NCBI GenBank assembly: GCA_009711825.1 | Contig: VEMY01000003.1 | Span: 38,364 to 102,363, forward strand | From: Bacillota bacterium | Lineage (GTDB): Bacteria > Bacillota > Proteinivoracia > UBA4975 > VEMY01 | Length of the DNA: 64,000 nucleotides | Reading direction: 5' to 3' | The notes under the pieces: generated by a model | What the model saw: the letters and a program-made list of their open reading frames with translations, nothing else | The model's database searches: none | Told to the model about the DNA's origin: nothing | Translations under genes and position numbers: made by a program | Shown here: positions 7,216-17,594 of the stretch, piece after piece | Position numbering within the stretch: position 1 is the stretch's first letter | How the letters are laid out: every line of letters begins with the position of its first letter

Positions 7216-8036
7216 AAATGCATCACCATCTCATCTACAGTCAGTATGTCGTCGGGGAGGTCAAGGCCGTCTTCCGCCAGCAACTGGCCAAGGCGGGTAA
7301 TTACCGGCACATCCAAGTCCAGGTTTTTGAGGCGCTCTGTCTGACGGAAAACATCTTTGGGCTTGCCTTGCATAACAATTGCGCCCTGCTCCATTACCAG
7401 GACTCGATCGGCGTGGGCCGCCTCATCCATATGGTGTGTAATCCAGACAGCGGTCATGCCATCCCTGGCATTTAGCTGACGCACAGTCTTTAATACCTCC
7501 CGGCGGCCCCGGGGATCGAGCATTGCCGTGGGTTCATCCAACACCAGACAGCGGGGCCGCATGGCTAGGATACCGGCAATCGCAACCCGTTGCTTTTGTC
7601 CGCCGGACAAGAGGTGGGGCGCATGGCGGCTGTACTTGGTCATGTCCACCTGGCGCAGCGACTCCCGGACCCGCTCAACAATCTGGACCGACGGCACACC
7701 CAGGTTCTCGGGACCAAAGGCAACGTCTTCCTCAACAACAGTGGCAATGAGCTGGTTATCCGGGTTTTGGAATACCATCCCCACCTGTTGACGGATCTGC
7801 CAGTAGTGTTCGGGATCCAATGTCGAACGCCCGTTAATCGTCACAGTCCCTGTGTCGGGGGTGAGCAGGCCATTGAGCAGCTTCGCCAGAGTGGATTTCC
7901 CGGAACCATTGTGGCCGATAATAACGACAAATTCGCCTTTTTCAATGCTCAGATTAATATCCCTAAGGGCATGAATCCCCTGTTCCTCCCCTGTGCGGTA
8001 CCAGTAGTTTGCGTCTGTTACCTGTATTAAACTCAT
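7206..8036 (-). CDS. ecfA1: ECF transporter ATPase EcfA1
   Basis: 276 residues from ATG 8036, chosen because GGGGAGGAG lies just upstream; a longer frame reaching 8120 runs back through the rplQ terminator and is rejected. Walker A GHNGSGKST, Q-loop VFQNPDNQL, signature LSGGQKQR and Walker B CLVLDEPTAMLDP are present. It is the first gene of the ecf-truA-rplM-rpsI block and lies behind the alpha-operon terminator, so its expression depends on read-through or on a promoter I cannot see. Confidence 0.95.
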   Translation of the reverse strand: MSLIQVTDANYWYRTGEEQGIHALRDINLSIEKGEFVVIIGHNGSGKSTLAKLLNGLLTPDTGTVTINGRSTLDPEHYWQIRQQVGMVFQNPDNQLIATVVEEDVAFGPENLGVPSVQIVERVRESLRQVDMTKYSRHAPHLLSGGQKQRVAIAGILAMRPRCLVLDEPTAMLDPRGRREVLKTVRQLNARDGMTAVWITHHMDEAAHADRVLVMEQGAIVMQGKPKDVFRQTERLKNLDLDVPVITRLGQLLAEDGLDLPDDILTVDEMVMHLCQ

Positions 8037-8057
8037 ACTCTCCTCCCCTGCCGTGGA

Positions 8058-8118
8058 TAAAAAAAGACAGGACAAACAGTCAGCGACCCTGGGGTCCCCA
8101 ACTGTGACTGACCTGTCC
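8058..8118 (-). terminator. Terminator after rplQ
   Basis: A long hairpin on the minus strand: GGACAGG pairs with CCTGTC, an inner CAGTCA/TGACTG helix and a TGGGG/CCCCA cap follow, and then a run of seven T. It separates the alpha operon from the ECF transporter genes and may be leaky. Confidence 0.75.
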
Positions 8119-8129
8119 ACGGCTTTGAT

Positions 8130-8468
8130 TTAGACCAGTTCCAGAATCGCCTGGGGCGCTCCGTCTCCGCGCCGGGGGGAAGCTTTATAAATTCTGGTAT
8201 AGCCACCGTTGCGCTCGGCATAACGGGGGGCAATGTCTTCAAAAAGCTTGGTTACCACGTCTTCTTCTAAAACATAGCTGAGTACCTGGCGACGGGCGTG
8301 AAGGTCGCCCTTCTTACCCAAAGTAATCAGCTTCTCCACAACCGGCTTGACGGCTTTTGCCTTCGCTTCGGTTGTGGTGATGCGTTCGTTTTTCAAGGCT
8401 GCAGTGGCCAGGCCACGCAAGAGGGCACGCCGTTGGTTGGTTGGACGGCCAAATTTGGATTGTGCCAC
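8130..8468 (-). CDS. rplQ: 50S ribosomal protein L17
   Basis: 112 residues starting [20 protein letters not shown], the conserved L17 N-terminus, and ending with the usual [12 protein letters not shown] tail. It lies 13 bases after rpoA and is the last ribosomal gene of the alpha operon. Confidence 0.97.
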   Translation of the reverse strand: MAQSKFGRPTNQRRALLRGLATAALKNERITTTEAKAKAVKPVVEKLITLGKKGDLHARRQVLSYVLEEDVVTKLFEDIAPRYAERNGGYTRIYKASPRRGDGAPQAILELV

Positions 8469-8481
8469 GGGTCTTCCCTCC

Positions 8482-9438
8482 TTATTCTTCTTCTTGCCTG
8501 AGGCTCAGTCCCAGACTATCCAGTTTTTGGACAACTTCTTCCAGGGACTTCTTGCCCAGGTTACGCACCTTGACCATCTCGTTCTCGGTCTTGGCGGTTA
8601 ATTCGTGCACAAAATTAATGCCAGCCCGCTTTAGGCAGTTATATGAGCGAACCGACAGGTCCAGTTCTTCGATGGGCATTTCCAGCGCTTTGCCTTTTTC
8701 CTCTTCTTCCTTCTCAACCATCACTTCGATATCATTTACCGACTGACTGAGGTTGACGAATAAATCCAAGTGTTCTTTGAGAACTTTTGCAGAAAGGCTG
8801 ATTGCTTCATCAGGACGGATGCTGCCGTCGGTCCACACTTCCAGAGTCAGCTTGTCGTAGTCGGTGACCTGGCCAACCCGGGTGTTTTGAACATGGAAAT
8901 TGACCCTGCGCACTGGCGAAAAGATTGAATCTACGGCAATTACGCCTATCGGTTGCTCCGGCGACTTGTTTTTCTCGGCTGCGACATAACCCCTGCCGGG
9001 GCTGACTGTCAGTTCGGCCTGGAAACGCTCACCGGGTTCCAAAGTGGCGATTAACTGTTCCGGGTTGAGAATCTCAACATCGGCATCGCCGGCGATTATG
9101 TCCTTGCCGGTAACGGGACCTTCGCCACTGGCTTCGATCCGCATGGTTACCGGCTCAAACTGGTTCTGGAACATTTTAAATCTTAATTTCTTAAGGTTAA
9201 GGACGATCTCAGTGGTGTCCTCAACTACCCCGGGAACGGTCGAAAATTCGTGGAGCACCCCTTCAATCTTGACACTGGTCACCGCTGCTCCCGGCAAAGA
9301 CGAAAGCAGTACGCGACGCAGACTGTTCCCCAGAGTGGTACCATAACCTCTTTCCAGAGGTTCAACAGTGAACTTGGCATAAAAGTTCTCTTCCGACGAG
9401 TCGACACATTCAATACGGGGCTTTTCTATTTCAAGCAC
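8482..9438 (-). CDS. rpoA: RNA polymerase subunit alpha
   Basis: 318 residues. The N-terminal assembly domain contains [22 protein letters not shown]. After a linker rich in EEEEKGK (about 240), the C-terminal domain contains the helix-hairpin-helix [16 protein letters not shown] and [12 protein letters not shown] that contacts UP elements and activators. Its position between rpsD and rplQ is conserved. Confidence 0.97.
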   Translation of the reverse strand: MLEIEKPRIECVDSSEENFYAKFTVEPLERGYGTTLGNSLRRVLLSSLPGAAVTSVKIEGVLHEFSTVPGVVEDTTEIVLNLKKLRFKMFQNQFEPVTMRIEASGEGPVTGKDIIAGDADVEILNPEQLIATLEPGERFQAELTVSPGRGYVAAEKNKSPEQPIGVIAVDSIFSPVRRVNFHVQNTRVGQVTDYDKLTLEVWTDGSIRPDEAISLSAKVLKEHLDLFVNLSQSVNDIEVMVEKEEEEKGKALEMPIEELDLSVRSYNCLKRAGINFVHELTAKTENEMVKVRNLGKKSLEEVVQKLDSLGLSLRQEEE

Positions 9439-9479
9439 TTACACAGACCCTCCCTTTCTTAATTGACTCGAGGGTGGTT

Positions 9480-10109
9480 TTAACGAGAATAACGCTCAAT
9501 GATAAGATGCTCTTCGATTGGAACATCTTGGACATCTTCGCGACGTGGCAGCGCCAATACGGAGCCGCTGAGGTTTTCCGCGTTCTTTTCCAACCACTCG
9601 GGATGAGTATGCTGGGCCGCGAACTCACGGATGTCTTTGAACTTGGGCGAGCTTGCGCTCTTTTCCAGAACGGTGATTACGTCGCCAACTTTGCACTGGA
9701 AGGAAGGAATATTGACCTTCTTGCCGTTGACGAGGAAATGACCATGCCGGACTAGTTGTCTTGCCTCGGGGCGGGACAGCGCAAATCCGAGACGGAAAAC
9801 CACGTTGTCCAGACGGGTTTCCAAGAGTTGAAGCAGGATTTCGCCGGTTACTCCCTCGCGACGGTTAGCTTCCTCATAGTAGCTGCGGAACTGACGTTCC
9901 ATAACACCGTAAATACGGCGCACTTTTTGTTTTTCCCTGAGCTGGATACCAAACTCGGTCTCTTTACGCCGACGCTGCCCATGTTGTCCCGGCGGATAAG
10001 TCCGACGGTCGATGGCGCATTTGGGCGTATAGCAACGTTCGCCTTTTAGAAACAGCTTGTGGCCCTCACGACGACACAGGCGGCAAACTGCTTCGGTATA
10101 TCTTGCCAT
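9480..10109 (-). CDS. rpsD: 30S ribosomal protein S4 (zinc form)
   Basis: 209 residues with an S4 RNA-binding domain ([26 protein letters not shown]). The N-terminus keeps a four-cysteine site (Cys9, Cys12, Cys26, Cys31; CRLC...CYTPKC), marking the zinc-binding C+ form. S4 starts assembly of the 30S body and usually represses its own operon. Confidence 0.97.
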   Translation of the reverse strand: MARYTEAVCRLCRREGHKLFLKGERCYTPKCAIDRRTYPPGQHGQRRRKETEFGIQLREKQKVRRIYGVMERQFRSYYEEANRREGVTGEILLQLLETRLDNVVFRLGFALSRPEARQLVRHGHFLVNGKKVNIPSFQCKVGDVITVLEKSASSPKFKDIREFAAQHTHPEWLEKNAENLSGSVLALPRREDVQDVPIEEHLIIERYSR

Positions 10110-10130
10110 ATAGCTTACACCTCCTGTAGA

Positions 10131-10526
10131 TTACATCCGGCGCCGTTTTGGCGGCCGACAGCCGTTGTGGGGGAAGGGGGTTACGTCTCTGATTGCAGTG
10201 ACTTCCAGACCAGCGGCCTGCATCGAACGAATAGCGGCTTCCCGGCCGGAACCGGGGCCTTTGACGAAGACCTCGACCACCCGCATTCCATGTTCCATGG
10301 CGGTGCGTGCTGCCGATTCCGCTGCCGTCTGGGCGGCAAAGGGAGTGCTCTTTCTCGAGCCCTTGAACCCGTTGGCGCCGGCGCTGGACCAGGCAACAGT
10401 ATTGCCGTTTACATCACTGATTGTGATGATTGTGTTGTTGAAGGTTGACTGAATGTGAGCGACACCGCGCTCAATATTTTTACGCTCCCTGCGTTTGGGG
10501 CGTGCAGTTCTCCTGGCCAAACTCAA
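10131..10526 (-). CDS. rpsK: 30S ribosomal protein S11
   Basis: 131 residues. [18 protein letters not shown] and the C-terminal [17 protein letters not shown] tail are hallmarks of S11, part of the platform that forms the mRNA exit channel. It sits between rpsM and rpsD in the standard order. Confidence 0.97.
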   Translation of the reverse strand: MSLARRTARPKRRERKNIERGVAHIQSTFNNTIITISDVNGNTVAWSSAGANGFKGSRKSTPFAAQTAAESAARTAMEHGMRVVEVFVKGPGSGREAAIRSMQAAGLEVTAIRDVTPFPHNGCRPPKRRRM

Positions 10527-10541
10527 ATCCCTCCTTCTTAA

Positions 10542-10913
10542 TTACTTCTTCCGTTTGATTCCAACGGTGCGCTTAGCACCCTTGCGGGTCCGGGAGTTGT
10601 TCTTGGTGTTCTGGCCCCGGACGGGTAGTCCGCGACGGTGTCTGATACCGCGATAGCAGCCAATCTCCACCAAACGCTTGATATTCATTGATGTTTCCCG
10701 ACGCAGGTCCCCTTCGACTTTATATTCTTTGTCCAAGGTTTCCCGCAGGCGGGAGATTTCGTCTTCGGTCAGGTCGCGTACCCGGGTGTCGGGGTTGATG
10801 CCGGTTTTGGCGACAACTTCCTTAGCCAGGCTGGGACCGATACCGAAAATATATGTCAGGGCAACTTCGATACGTTTTTCCCTTGGCAGGTCAACGCCAG
10901 AAATACGTGCCAA
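10542..10913 (-). CDS. rpsM: 30S ribosomal protein S13
   Basis: 123 residues, starting [19 protein letters not shown], with the helix-two-turn-helix region and the basic C-terminal [15 protein letters not shown] tail that touches P-site tRNA and forms bridges to the large subunit. It follows rpmJ. Confidence 0.97.
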   Translation of the reverse strand: MARISGVDLPREKRIEVALTYIFGIGPSLAKEVVAKTGINPDTRVRDLTEDEISRLRETLDKEYKVEGDLRRETSMNIKRLVEIGCYRGIRHRRGLPVRGQNTKNNSRTRKGAKRTVGIKRKK

Positions 10914-10929
10914 TCGATTACACCTCCTG

Positions 10930-11043
10930 CTATCCCTGTTTTTGTTTGTGTTTGGGGTTTTCGCAGATCACCATAACTGCGCCTTTCCGGCGGATGATCT
11001 TACATTTTTCACAGATTTTCTTGACCGATGGTCTTACCTTCAC
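10930..11043 (-). CDS. rpmJ: 50S ribosomal protein L36 (zinc form)
   Basis: A 37-residue gene between infA and rpsM, read from a GTG at 11043. The product [20 protein letters not shown] continues through a second cysteine/histidine pair (ICENPKH), giving the CX2C...CX4H zinc ribbon of C+ L36. GAGGTAG precedes the GTG. Length and position are exact for the family. Confidence 0.95.
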   Translation of the reverse strand: MKVRPSVKKICEKCKIIRRKGAVMVICENPKHKQKQG

Positions 11044-11071
11044 TGTTCTACCTCCTTTTCAGGGGTGGGTC

Positions 11072-11290
11072 TCATTTATGACGATACGTAATCCGACCTT
11101 TTGTCAGGTCATACGGTGATAATTCCAACGAGACCCGGTCACCGGGCAATATCCTGATAAAATTCATACGCAATTTGCCGCGCACGTACGCCATAATCAC
11201 ATGGCCGTTCTCCAATTCCACTTTAAATGTGGCGTTGGGCAGTGCGTCGATGACCCGGCCTTCTACTTCGATGACATCCTGTTTAGCCAT
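11072..11290 (-). CDS. infA: Translation initiation factor IF-1
   Basis: 72 residues, an OB-fold protein starting [23 protein letters not shown] 11290 is chosen over an adjacent in-frame TTG because its spacing to GGAGGG is better and the family starts MAK. IF-1 blocks the ribosomal A site during initiation. It overlaps the upstream KOW gene by 8 bases. Confidence 0.97.
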   Translation of the reverse strand: MAKQDVIEVEGRVIDALPNATFKVELENGHVIMAYVRGKLRMNFIRILPGDRVSLELSPYDLTKGRITYRHK

Positions 11291-11567
11291 CAAAAATTCC
11301 CTCCCTCTCTTCCTTGTCTGGAGTTGTTCCGCCGCCTTCTGAAAGTATCTGCCTGATTTCCAAATCCGTGGGCGCCACGTCCTTGGCGGCCGGCCTCTGA
11401 CTGACCAATTGCAGATGTAACGGATTTTTGGCCTTTGGCTTGGCCGTGGTTCGCACCCGACCGTCAGCTACCAGCACACGTTTTGGTTCAATGGCAATAA
11501 CCACGTATTCGCGGCCGTGGTCACGGCCGGCAGTTGAACGAACAATCTGACCAACTGAAAACTCCAT
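11283..11567 (-). CDS. KOW-domain RNA-binding protein
   Basis: 94 residues from ATG 11567, eight bases after GGAGG. The first 35 residues ([22 protein letters not shown]) form a KOW motif like that of the L14e/L27e ribosomal families, followed by a basic patch ([16 protein letters not shown]) and an acidic tail. Similar small KOW proteins sit between map and infA in many Clostridia. A ribosome-associated role is likely from fold and location but is not established. A longer frame that overlaps map is not used. Confidence 0.8.
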   Translation of the reverse strand: MEFSVGQIVRSTAGRDHGREYVVIAIEPKRVLVADGRVRTTAKPKAKNPLHLQLVSQRPAAKDVAPTDLEIRQILSEGGGTTPDKEEREGIFDG

Positions 11568-11580
11568 TTGCACGCCCTCC

Positions 11581-12333
11581 TTAGTCCGGGGTCGTGAGCA
11601 CCCACGGCCCCTGAGGCGTAATCGCAACTGTGTGTTCAAAGTGGGCCGAGAGTTTTCCGTCAACAGTAACGACAGTCCAATCATCTGCAAGGGTTTTGAC
11701 ATGAAAGCTACCCGCATTGACCATTGGCTCGATTGCAAACACCATGCCTGCTGCAAGCCGGGGGCCAAAACCGGGTCGGCCAAAGTTGGGAATTTGCGGA
11801 TCTTCGTGCATCTGCTGGCCTATGCCATGGCCGACGTAATCCCTGACCACTGAAAATCCATGGGATTCGGCCCACTGTTGGACAGCGGCCGAGATGTCGA
11901 AAAGACGGTTTCCCTCCACAGCCTGGGCAATCCCCTTTTCCAGGGATTCGGCGGTGACCCGAAGCAGTTTCTCAGCGTCCGGGGAAATTTTCCCCACCGG
12001 ATATGTGGCCGCTGCGTCGCCAACATAACCGTCGACGATGGCGCCAATGTCCACACTGAGAATGTCTCCCTCGTTAAGGATCACGTCATTGCTGGGAATG
12101 CCGTGCACGACCTGTTCGTTTACTGATGCACAGATGCTGGCAGGGAAACCGTTATACCCCTTGAAGGCAGGTATCACACCCTGACCAAGCAAAAAATCTT
12201 CCACTAATTTATCCAGTTCGCTGGTAGATATTCCCGGACGCACCGCCTCTTTGACCAATTGATGGGCTTGGGCGGTTACTTTTCCTGCCCGGGCCATTAT
12301 CTCCAGCTCCCGGGGCGATTTAACAATGATCAT
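11581..12333 (-). CDS. map: Methionine aminopeptidase, type I
   Basis: 250 residues from ATG 12333, which overlaps the adk stop as ATGA. The metal-binding set of the pita-bread fold is intact: [14 protein letters not shown] (two Asp), [12 protein letters not shown] (His), FAIEPM (Glu) and FEHTVAIT (Glu). It removes the initiator Met from nascent proteins. The secY-adk-map-infA order is standard for Gram-positives. Confidence 0.97.
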   Translation of the reverse strand: MIIVKSPRELEIMARAGKVTAQAHQLVKEAVRPGISTSELDKLVEDFLLGQGVIPAFKGYNGFPASICASVNEQVVHGIPSNDVILNEGDILSVDIGAIVDGYVGDAAATYPVGKISPDAEKLLRVTAESLEKGIAQAVEGNRLFDISAAVQQWAESHGFSVVRDYVGHGIGQQMHEDPQIPNFGRPGFGPRLAAGMVFAIEPMVNAGSFHVKTLADDWTVVTVDGKLSAHFEHTVAITPQGPWVLTTPD

Positions 12334-12965
12334 TGGGCAGCTCCCAAAACACTGAGGATATCGGCAAAGACCCGGTCTATAGCCTGGTTGCCGTCTACCT
12401 CGGACAGCAATCCCCGTTCCTGGTACCATCCCTTAAGCGGGCTGGTCTGCCGCTCATAGACGTCCAGCCGGGATCCTACTGTCTCACTGGTGTCGTCGCT
12501 GCGCTGATAGAGCTCGCCACCACACTCACAGGTGTCGCCGCTAGGGGCTGGATTGAACTCCACATGCCAGGCGCGGCCACATTCCCGACAGATCCGGCGC
12601 CCGGTCAGGCGCTTAAGCAACAGTTCCCGGGGCACTTCGATGCTGACAGCTGCATCCAGTTCAACTTCTGCCTGTTCTAGGGCCAACGCCTGCTCTACAG
12701 TGCGCGGAAACCCGTCCAACAAGAACCCCTGGGCACAGTCGGGCTGACTGAGGCGCTCCCGGACGATGCCAACAACCACTTCGTCGGGCACCAGTTGTCC
12801 GGAGTCCATGTAACTCTGGGCCTTTTTGCCCAACTCGGTCTTTTGGCGCCGCGCCTCCCGGAGCATGTCACCGGTGGAGATATGGGGTATTTTGAAATGG
12901 TCACGTATCAGTTCCGCCTGGGTGCCTTTGCCGGCGCCCGGGGGGCCCAATAAAATCAGACGCAT
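12330..12965 (-). CDS. adk: Adenylate kinase
   Basis: 211 residues. P-loop [19 protein letters not shown] and the long-form LID are present. The LID carries cysteines as in zinc-binding Gram-positive enzymes (CRECG, then TCECGG), but the second pair is C-x-C instead of the usual C-x2-C, one residue short. It converts AMP + ATP to 2 ADP. It sits 9 bases after secY and is coupled to map. Confidence 0.96.
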   Translation of the reverse strand: MRLILLGPPGAGKGTQAELIRDHFKIPHISTGDMLREARRQKTELGKKAQSYMDSGQLVPDEVVVGIVRERLSQPDCAQGFLLDGFPRTVEQALALEQAEVELDAAVSIEVPRELLLKRLTGRRICRECGRAWHVEFNPAPSGDTCECGGELYQRSDDTSETVGSRLDVYERQTSPLKGWYQERGLLSEVDGNQAIDRVFADILSVLGAAQ

Positions 12966-12974
12966 AATTACCTC

Positions 12975-14267
12975 CTACATAAAGCCCTTGTAGTGGCGCA
13001 TCAACATCTGGCTTTCGATTTGCTTCATAGTTTCCAAAGCCACGCCAACCACAATCAGGAGGGCAGTTCCGCCCAGCCCCATCTGAATACCGGTCAAAGC
13101 ATTCAAGGCAAAGGGCAAGACTACGATGATGGCCAAAAATACAGCGCCGGCCAAAGTGATGCGGTTGATGATCCGCTCGATGTATCCGGCTGTCGGCCGC
13201 CCCGGACGAATACCGGGTATGAAGCCGCCATTCTTGCGCATGTTATCGGCAAGGTCATTGGGGTTAACTGTAATGGCGGTGTAAAAATAACTGAAGAAAA
13301 CAATAGCAATTACATAGAGGGTGGTCCCAAATGGGGAGCCAATCCGCAGGAAATTGCTGACTCTGATTAGGAAATCATTTTGCCAAAACTGGGCAATTGT
13401 TTCCGGGAATAACAGAATCGAAGAAGCGAAAATTACCGGGATAACCCCTGCCTGGTTAACTTTGAGGGGAATATGACTGCTGGCGCCGCCATACATCCGA
13501 CGTCCGACAACCCGCTTGGCATATTGGACGGGAATCCGCCGCTCGCCCTGCTGGATGTAGACAACACCGGCGATAACGACCAGCGCAAGAACCGCGATTG
13601 CCACCAAATTAAAGACATTGATTTCACCAACCCGGTACATCTGGTAGGTCTCGGTGAAGGTTATCGGCAACCGAGAGATAATCCCGGCGAAAATGATGAT
13701 TGAGATTCCATTGCCAATTCCCTTGTCAGTGATTTGCTCGCCCAACCACATCAGGAACGCAGTTCCGGCAGTCAAGGTCAGGGCAATAATCGCCAGGGTT
13801 GTGTAAAAATTCAGGGGATCAACCACACGGCTGACGCCGATAGCGCCCTGAAAAGCCCAGGCCATACCGGTGGACTGAATAAAGCCCAAAAGAACGGTTC
13901 CGTAGCGAGTGAACTGATTGAGCTTTTTCCGGCCCTCAGGACCCTCTTTGGACCATTCTTCAAACTTGGGAATGACAGTCTGCAGAAGCGTCATGATAAT
14001 TGACGCGTTAATATAGGGCATAATCCCCATGGCGAATATCGAGAATTGGGACAATGCACCGCCGGCAAACATATCAAACATGCCCAAAATTCCGCCGGTG
14101 CCGTCGCCGCCGCCACTGAGGATTTCGCTGACTGTATCGGCATCGATACCGGGAACCGGTACAAAGGAACCGAGGCGGAAAACAAAGAGCATTGCCAAGG
14201 TGAACAACAGTTTGCGACGTATGTCCTTAATCTTCCAGGCGTTTGTCAGTGTCGCCACCAGTTGCAT
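12975..14267 (-). CDS. secY: Protein translocase subunit SecY
   Basis: 430 residues with ten predicted membrane helices. FRLGSFVPVPGID opens helix 1, the plug region contains MFDMFAGGALSQFSIFAMGIMPYI, and the cytoplasmic loop with RIPVQYAKR binds the ribosome and SecA. It is the pore of the Sec translocon; secE is at 37,502 in this window. It follows rplO by one base. Confidence 0.97.
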   Translation of the reverse strand: MQLVATLTNAWKIKDIRRKLLFTLAMLFVFRLGSFVPVPGIDADTVSEILSGGGDGTGGILGMFDMFAGGALSQFSIFAMGIMPYINASIIMTLLQTVIPKFEEWSKEGPEGRKKLNQFTRYGTVLLGFIQSTGMAWAFQGAIGVSRVVDPLNFYTTLAIIALTLTAGTAFLMWLGEQITDKGIGNGISIIIFAGIISRLPITFTETYQMYRVGEINVFNLVAIAVLALVVIAGVVYIQQGERRIPVQYAKRVVGRRMYGGASSHIPLKVNQAGVIPVIFASSILLFPETIAQFWQNDFLIRVSNFLRIGSPFGTTLYVIAIVFFSYFYTAITVNPNDLADNMRKNGGFIPGIRPGRPTAGYIERIINRITLAGAVFLAIIVVLPFALNALTGIQMGLGGTALLIVVGVALETMKQIESQMLMRHYKGFM

Positions 14268-14268
14268 A

Positions 14269-14709
14269 CTATATCACCTCGATACTGCCGCCGGCAGCCT
14301 GAATTTTTTCTTCGGCTCCTTTGCTGAAACCATGGGCCTTGACTGTAAGCTTTACGCTCAGTTCGCCAGTGCCCAGGACCTTTACTCCGTGCTTGAGTTT
14401 CTTTATCAAACCGTTCTCAATCAAGAGCTGCGGTGTAACTTCGGTGCCGTCAGCAAACCGGTTGAGGTCGCTAACATTAACTTCCGCATACTCTTTGCGG
14501 AACTTATTGGTAAATCCGCGCTTGGGGAGGCGTTGATGCAGTGGCATCTGGCCGCCTTCGAAGCCGGGACGGGTGCCGCCGCCACTGCGGGAGTTCTGTC
14601 CGTTATGCCCGCGACCGGCAGTCTTGCCCAAACCTGAACCGATGCCAATACCCTTGCGCTTGCCTTTTTTGCGTGCGCCTTTGGGCGACTTGAGTTCATG
14701 GAGTTTCAC
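14269..14709 (-). CDS. rplO: 50S ribosomal protein L15
   Basis: 146 residues. [18 protein letters not shown] and the glycine-rich stretch with [27 protein letters not shown] are typical of L15, a late-assembly protein with a long extension into 23S rRNA. It lies between rpmD and secY. Confidence 0.97.
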   Translation of the reverse strand: MKLHELKSPKGARKKGKRKGIGIGSGLGKTAGRGHNGQNSRSGGGTRPGFEGGQMPLHQRLPKRGFTNKFRKEYAEVNVSDLNRFADGTEVTPQLLIENGLIKKLKHGVKVLGTGELSVKLTVKAHGFSKGAEEKIQAAGGSIEVI

Positions 14710-14722
14710 GTCTGCACCTCCT

Positions 14723-14902
14723 CTACTCGATTACCTGAACCAGGTGTGATACCTTGTCAATCATCCCGCGGATCTGTTTGTTGTCGGGCTTGGTTACAAC
14801 CTGGTTAACCCTGACAAAACCAAGAGCCCGAAGGGTCAGGCGCTGATCTTTGGGACGACCAATAAAACTCTTGACCAATTTTATACGAATTTGTTTTTCC
14901 AT
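14723..14902 (-). CDS. rpmD: 50S ribosomal protein L30
   Basis: A 59-residue gene between rpsE and rplO, read from ATG 14902 after AGGAGGTAAC. The product begins [20 protein letters not shown] and contains [10 protein letters not shown], the compact L30 fold. Length and position match the family. Confidence 0.96.
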   Translation of the reverse strand: MEKQIRIKLVKSFIGRPKDQRLTLRALGFVRVNQVVTKPDNKQIRGMIDKVSHLVQVIE

Positions 14903-14914
14903 CTTTGTTACCTC

Positions 14915-15430
14915 CTAGCCCCGCAGTTCTTCCACGGCCTTGCCCCGGAGCCTGGCAACTTCTTCGGCGGTGCGAAGACTCTTGATTGCCTCCAGGGTAG
15001 CGCCGACCATGTTGATGGCGTTGGATGAACCCAGGGATTTGGTGAGGATGTCGCGGACCCCTGCAGCTTCCAGAACAGCACGCACCGGTCCACCTGCGAT
15101 AACACCGGTACCTTCGGAGGCAGGTTTTAAGAGCACCTGTCCGGCGCCAAACTTTCCGAGTACTTCGTGGGGAATGGTGGTACCGACAATTGGGACTTTG
15201 ATCATGCTCTTCTTGGCTTCTTCGATTCCCTTGCGGATTGCGTCGGGAACCTCGCCCGCCTTACCAAGTCCGGCGCCAACATTACCATTGCCGTCACCGA
15301 CGACTACCAGGGCGCTGAAGCTGAAACGACGGCCACCCTTGACAACCTTGGCAACCCGGTTTATATTAACAACCTTTTCGGTCAGATCCATTGTGCTTGG
15401 GTCTTTTCTTGGGTCTTTTTTGGTGTTCAA
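14915..15430 (-). CDS. rpsE: 30S ribosomal protein S5
   Basis: 171 residues. The double-stranded RNA-binding fold contains [21 protein letters not shown], and the C-terminal half has the usual [12 protein letters not shown]. The start is a TTG at 15430, seven bases after GGAGG; the later ATG (codon 14) has no Shine-Dalgarno sequence. S5 helps decoding accuracy and mRNA unwinding. Confidence 0.96.
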   Translation of the reverse strand: MNTKKDPRKDPSTMDLTEKVVNINRVAKVVKGGRRFSFSALVVVGDGNGNVGAGLGKAGEVPDAIRKGIEEAKKSMIKVPIVGTTIPHEVLGKFGAGQVLLKPASEGTGVIAGGPVRAVLEAAGVRDILTKSLGSSNAINMVGATLEAIKSLRTAEEVARLRGKAVEELRG

Positions 15431-15447
15431 GTGTTTCCCTCCTTTGC

Positions 15448-15807
15448 CTAAAACTCGAGGCCCGCTTCACGGGCTGCGTCGGCAAGTTCTTTGATGCGTC
15501 CGTGGTAGAGGTATCCGCCACGGTCAAAAACAACGTTGCTGATACCAGCTTCTTTTGCGCGTTCAGCGATGACGCGTCCGACTATGCGGGCAGCGTCCTT
15601 GTTTCCGCCGTGCTCCAAATCGGCTTTGACAGCCGGATTCAGGGTTGAAGCCGCCACCAATGTGTTGCCTTTGGTGTCATCGATAATCTGTGCGTAGATA
15701 TTTTTTGCGCTCCTGAAGACATTGAGACGTGGACGCTCAGGGGTGCCAAACAATCTTTTGCGCACCCGCAAATGTCTTTTCTTGCGCGGATTAATATTAC
15801 GACCCAA
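15448..15807 (-). CDS. rplR: 50S ribosomal protein L18
   Basis: 119 residues, basic N-terminus ([21 protein letters not shown]) then the conserved [23 protein letters not shown] end. It binds 5S rRNA with L5. The start is a TTG at 15807 after AGGAGTG. Confidence 0.96.
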   Translation of the reverse strand: MGRNINPRKKRHLRVRKRLFGTPERPRLNVFRSAKNIYAQIIDDTKGNTLVAASTLNPAVKADLEHGGNKDAARIVGRVIAERAKEAGISNVVFDRGGYLYHGRIKELADAAREAGLEF

Positions 15808-15831
15808 CCGGTTTCACTCCTTTCAGTGCTG

Positions 15832-16371
15832 CTACTTGCCGGCCTTGCCTTCCTTGCGCCGGATAGTTTCGTTCTCATATTTGATGCCTTTGCCAAGATA
15901 CGGTTCCGGCTTGCGGACCGCACGAATCTCAGCGGCAATTTGTCCGACTGTCTGCTTATGAATACCCTTGACGGTTATCTTGGTGGGCGCCGGTACTTCA
16001 AACTGAATACCTTCGGGCGCTTTTATTACCACGGGATGGGAATAACCGACTGCAAGGTTGAGATCCTTGCCCTGCAGGGTTGCCCGATAGCCGACTCCGA
16101 CCATTTCAAGATTGCGGGTATACCCTTTGGCAACGCCCTCAACCATGTTGGCCAACAGACTGCGGGACAAGCCGTGCAACGCGCGATGCTGTTTATGATC
16201 GCTGGGACGGGTAATCACAATCTGATTTTCCGCTTGCTCTATTTTCATTTCGCCGGGCAGTTTTTCGCTCAGCTGGCCCAGAGGACCTTTAACTGTAACC
16301 ATATTGCCCTCGGCGATGGTAACCTGAACGCCGGCAGGTAGTTCGACCGGCTTTCTACCGATTCTGGACAT
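15832..16371 (-). CDS. rplF: 50S ribosomal protein L6
   Basis: 179 residues from ATG 16371, seven bases after GGAGG; an in-frame GTG one codon earlier is less well spaced. [15 protein letters not shown] and the C-terminal signature [12 protein letters not shown] identify L6, which lies near the factor-binding site. Confidence 0.96.
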   Translation of the reverse strand: MSRIGRKPVELPAGVQVTIAEGNMVTVKGPLGQLSEKLPGEMKIEQAENQIVITRPSDHKQHRALHGLSRSLLANMVEGVAKGYTRNLEMVGVGYRATLQGKDLNLAVGYSHPVVIKAPEGIQFEVPAPTKITVKGIHKQTVGQIAAEIRAVRKPEPYLGKGIKYENETIRRKEGKAGK

Positions 16372-16392
16372 CACTACACCTCCGCTCTGAAG

Positions 16393-16791
16393 TTACCAAA
16401 CGTAGCAAAGGACTTCGCCGCCAAGGCCGGCTGCCCGGGCCTGACGATCAACCATTACCCCTTGTGAGGTAGAAATAATCGCCACTCCCAGTCCGCCCAG
16501 AACCCGGGGGATCTCATCCTTTTTGGCATAAACCCTGAGACCGGGCTTGCTAATCCGTTTGATACCTGTAATTATTCTGCCTTTGCTGTTCTCATAGCGC
16601 AATCTGATGCGCAAAATACCTTGTTTGTTATCTTCTACGACTTCATAGTCGCCTATATACCCTTCCGCTTTGAGAATGTCAGCCACCGCAACTTTGAGTT
16701 TGGAGGCAGGAATCTCGACGCTGGGATGCAGGGCCATATTCGCATTTCTGATTCTGGTCAGCATATCAGCAATTGGATCTGTCATAGTCAT
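16393..16791 (-). CDS. rpsH: 30S ribosomal protein S8
   Basis: 132 residues from ATG 16791 (family-typical length), with AGGAGG ten bases upstream. [14 protein letters not shown] and the C-terminal [26 protein letters not shown] are diagnostic. S8 organises the central domain of 16S rRNA and is usually the autoregulator of the spc genes. A longer frame overlapping rpsN is not used. Confidence 0.96.
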   Translation of the reverse strand: MTMTDPIADMLTRIRNANMALHPSVEIPASKLKVAVADILKAEGYIGDYEVVEDNKQGILRIRLRYENSKGRIITGIKRISKPGLRVYAKKDEIPRVLGGLGVAIISTSQGVMVDRQARAAGLGGEVLCYVW

Positions 16792-16816
16792 CGGGGTAAA
16801 ACCTCCTTTCCTAACA

Positions 16817-17002
16817 CTACCAGCTGGCTTTCTTGACGCCGGGGATTTGACCCTTGTAGGCCAAATTACGGAAGCAGATACGGCACATACCAAACTTGCG
16901 CATATATGCGTGGGGACGACCGCAGATTTTGCAGCGGTTGTAACCCCGAACGTTAAACTTAGGGTCACGCTTTTGTTTGGCAATCATCGATTTTTTTGCC
17001 AC
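16817..17002 (-). CDS. rpsZ: 30S ribosomal protein S14 type Z
   Basis: 61 residues starting at GTG 17002 after AAGGAGGG. Two CX2C pairs ([10 protein letters not shown] and [10 protein letters not shown]) form the zinc site of the short type-Z S14. It lies between rplE and rpsH as usual for Firmicutes. Confidence 0.96.
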   Translation of the reverse strand: MAKKSMIAKQKRDPKFNVRGYNRCKICGRPHAYMRKFGMCRICFRNLAYKGQIPGVKKASW

Positions 17003-17026
17003 CCGTTTATTCCCTCCTTGTCGGGT

Positions 17027-17566
17027 TTATTTACTGAAGGGGACGCCAAAGGCTTTCAGCAGCTCCCGGCCCTCTTCATCAGTCTTGGCTGTAGTCACTA
17101 TGACTACGTCCATACCCCGCACCCGGTCAACATTATCGTAGTTGATTTCCGGGAAGATCAGCTGTTCTTTGATGCCCAAAGTGTAGTTGCCGCGACCATC
17201 AAAGGCCTTGGGCGAAACACCGCGAAAGTCCCGCACCCGGGGCAGAGCGAGTCCCAGCAAGCGGTCGAGAAACTGGTACATCCGCTCGCCACGCAGAGTA
17301 ACCTTGGTGCCGATGGACATGCCGGCCCGGATTTTGAACCCGGCAATCGCTTTTTTTGCCTTGGTGATGACCGGCTTTTGTCCGGTGATCAAGGTCAATT
17401 CTTCGACTGCGCTGTCCAGGAACTTGGGGTTTTCCTTGGCATCGCCAACGCCCATATTCACGACGATCTTCTCTATTTTGGGGACTTCCATAACACTGGA
17501 ATACTGAAATTTTTCCATTAAAGCAGGCACAATTTCCTGCTTGTATAATTCTTCAAGTCTAGCCAC
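17027..17566 (-). CDS. rplE: 50S ribosomal protein L5
   Basis: 179 residues from GTG 17566. Starting further up would place the GGGAGGTC ribosome binding site inside the gene. [18 protein letters not shown] and [21 protein letters not shown] are conserved. L5 binds 5S rRNA and contacts P-site tRNA. Confidence 0.96.
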   Translation of the reverse strand: MARLEELYKQEIVPALMEKFQYSSVMEVPKIEKIVVNMGVGDAKENPKFLDSAVEELTLITGQKPVITKAKKAIAGFKIRAGMSIGTKVTLRGERMYQFLDRLLGLALPRVRDFRGVSPKAFDGRGNYTLGIKEQLIFPEINYDNVDRVRGMDVVIVTTAKTDEEGRELLKAFGVPFSK

Positions 17567-17594
17567 GTTGTGACCTCCCTTCCGCATCGGTCAG

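Noticed and set aside
12334..12429. N-terminal extension of methionine aminopeptidase
   Set aside because: The longer frame overlaps adk coding sequence; the ATGA overlap at 12330-12333 gives the family-typical start.
16792..16983. N-terminal extension of S8
   Set aside because: The open frame continues upstream across rpsN, but the family length and the AGGAGG site both fix the start at 16791.
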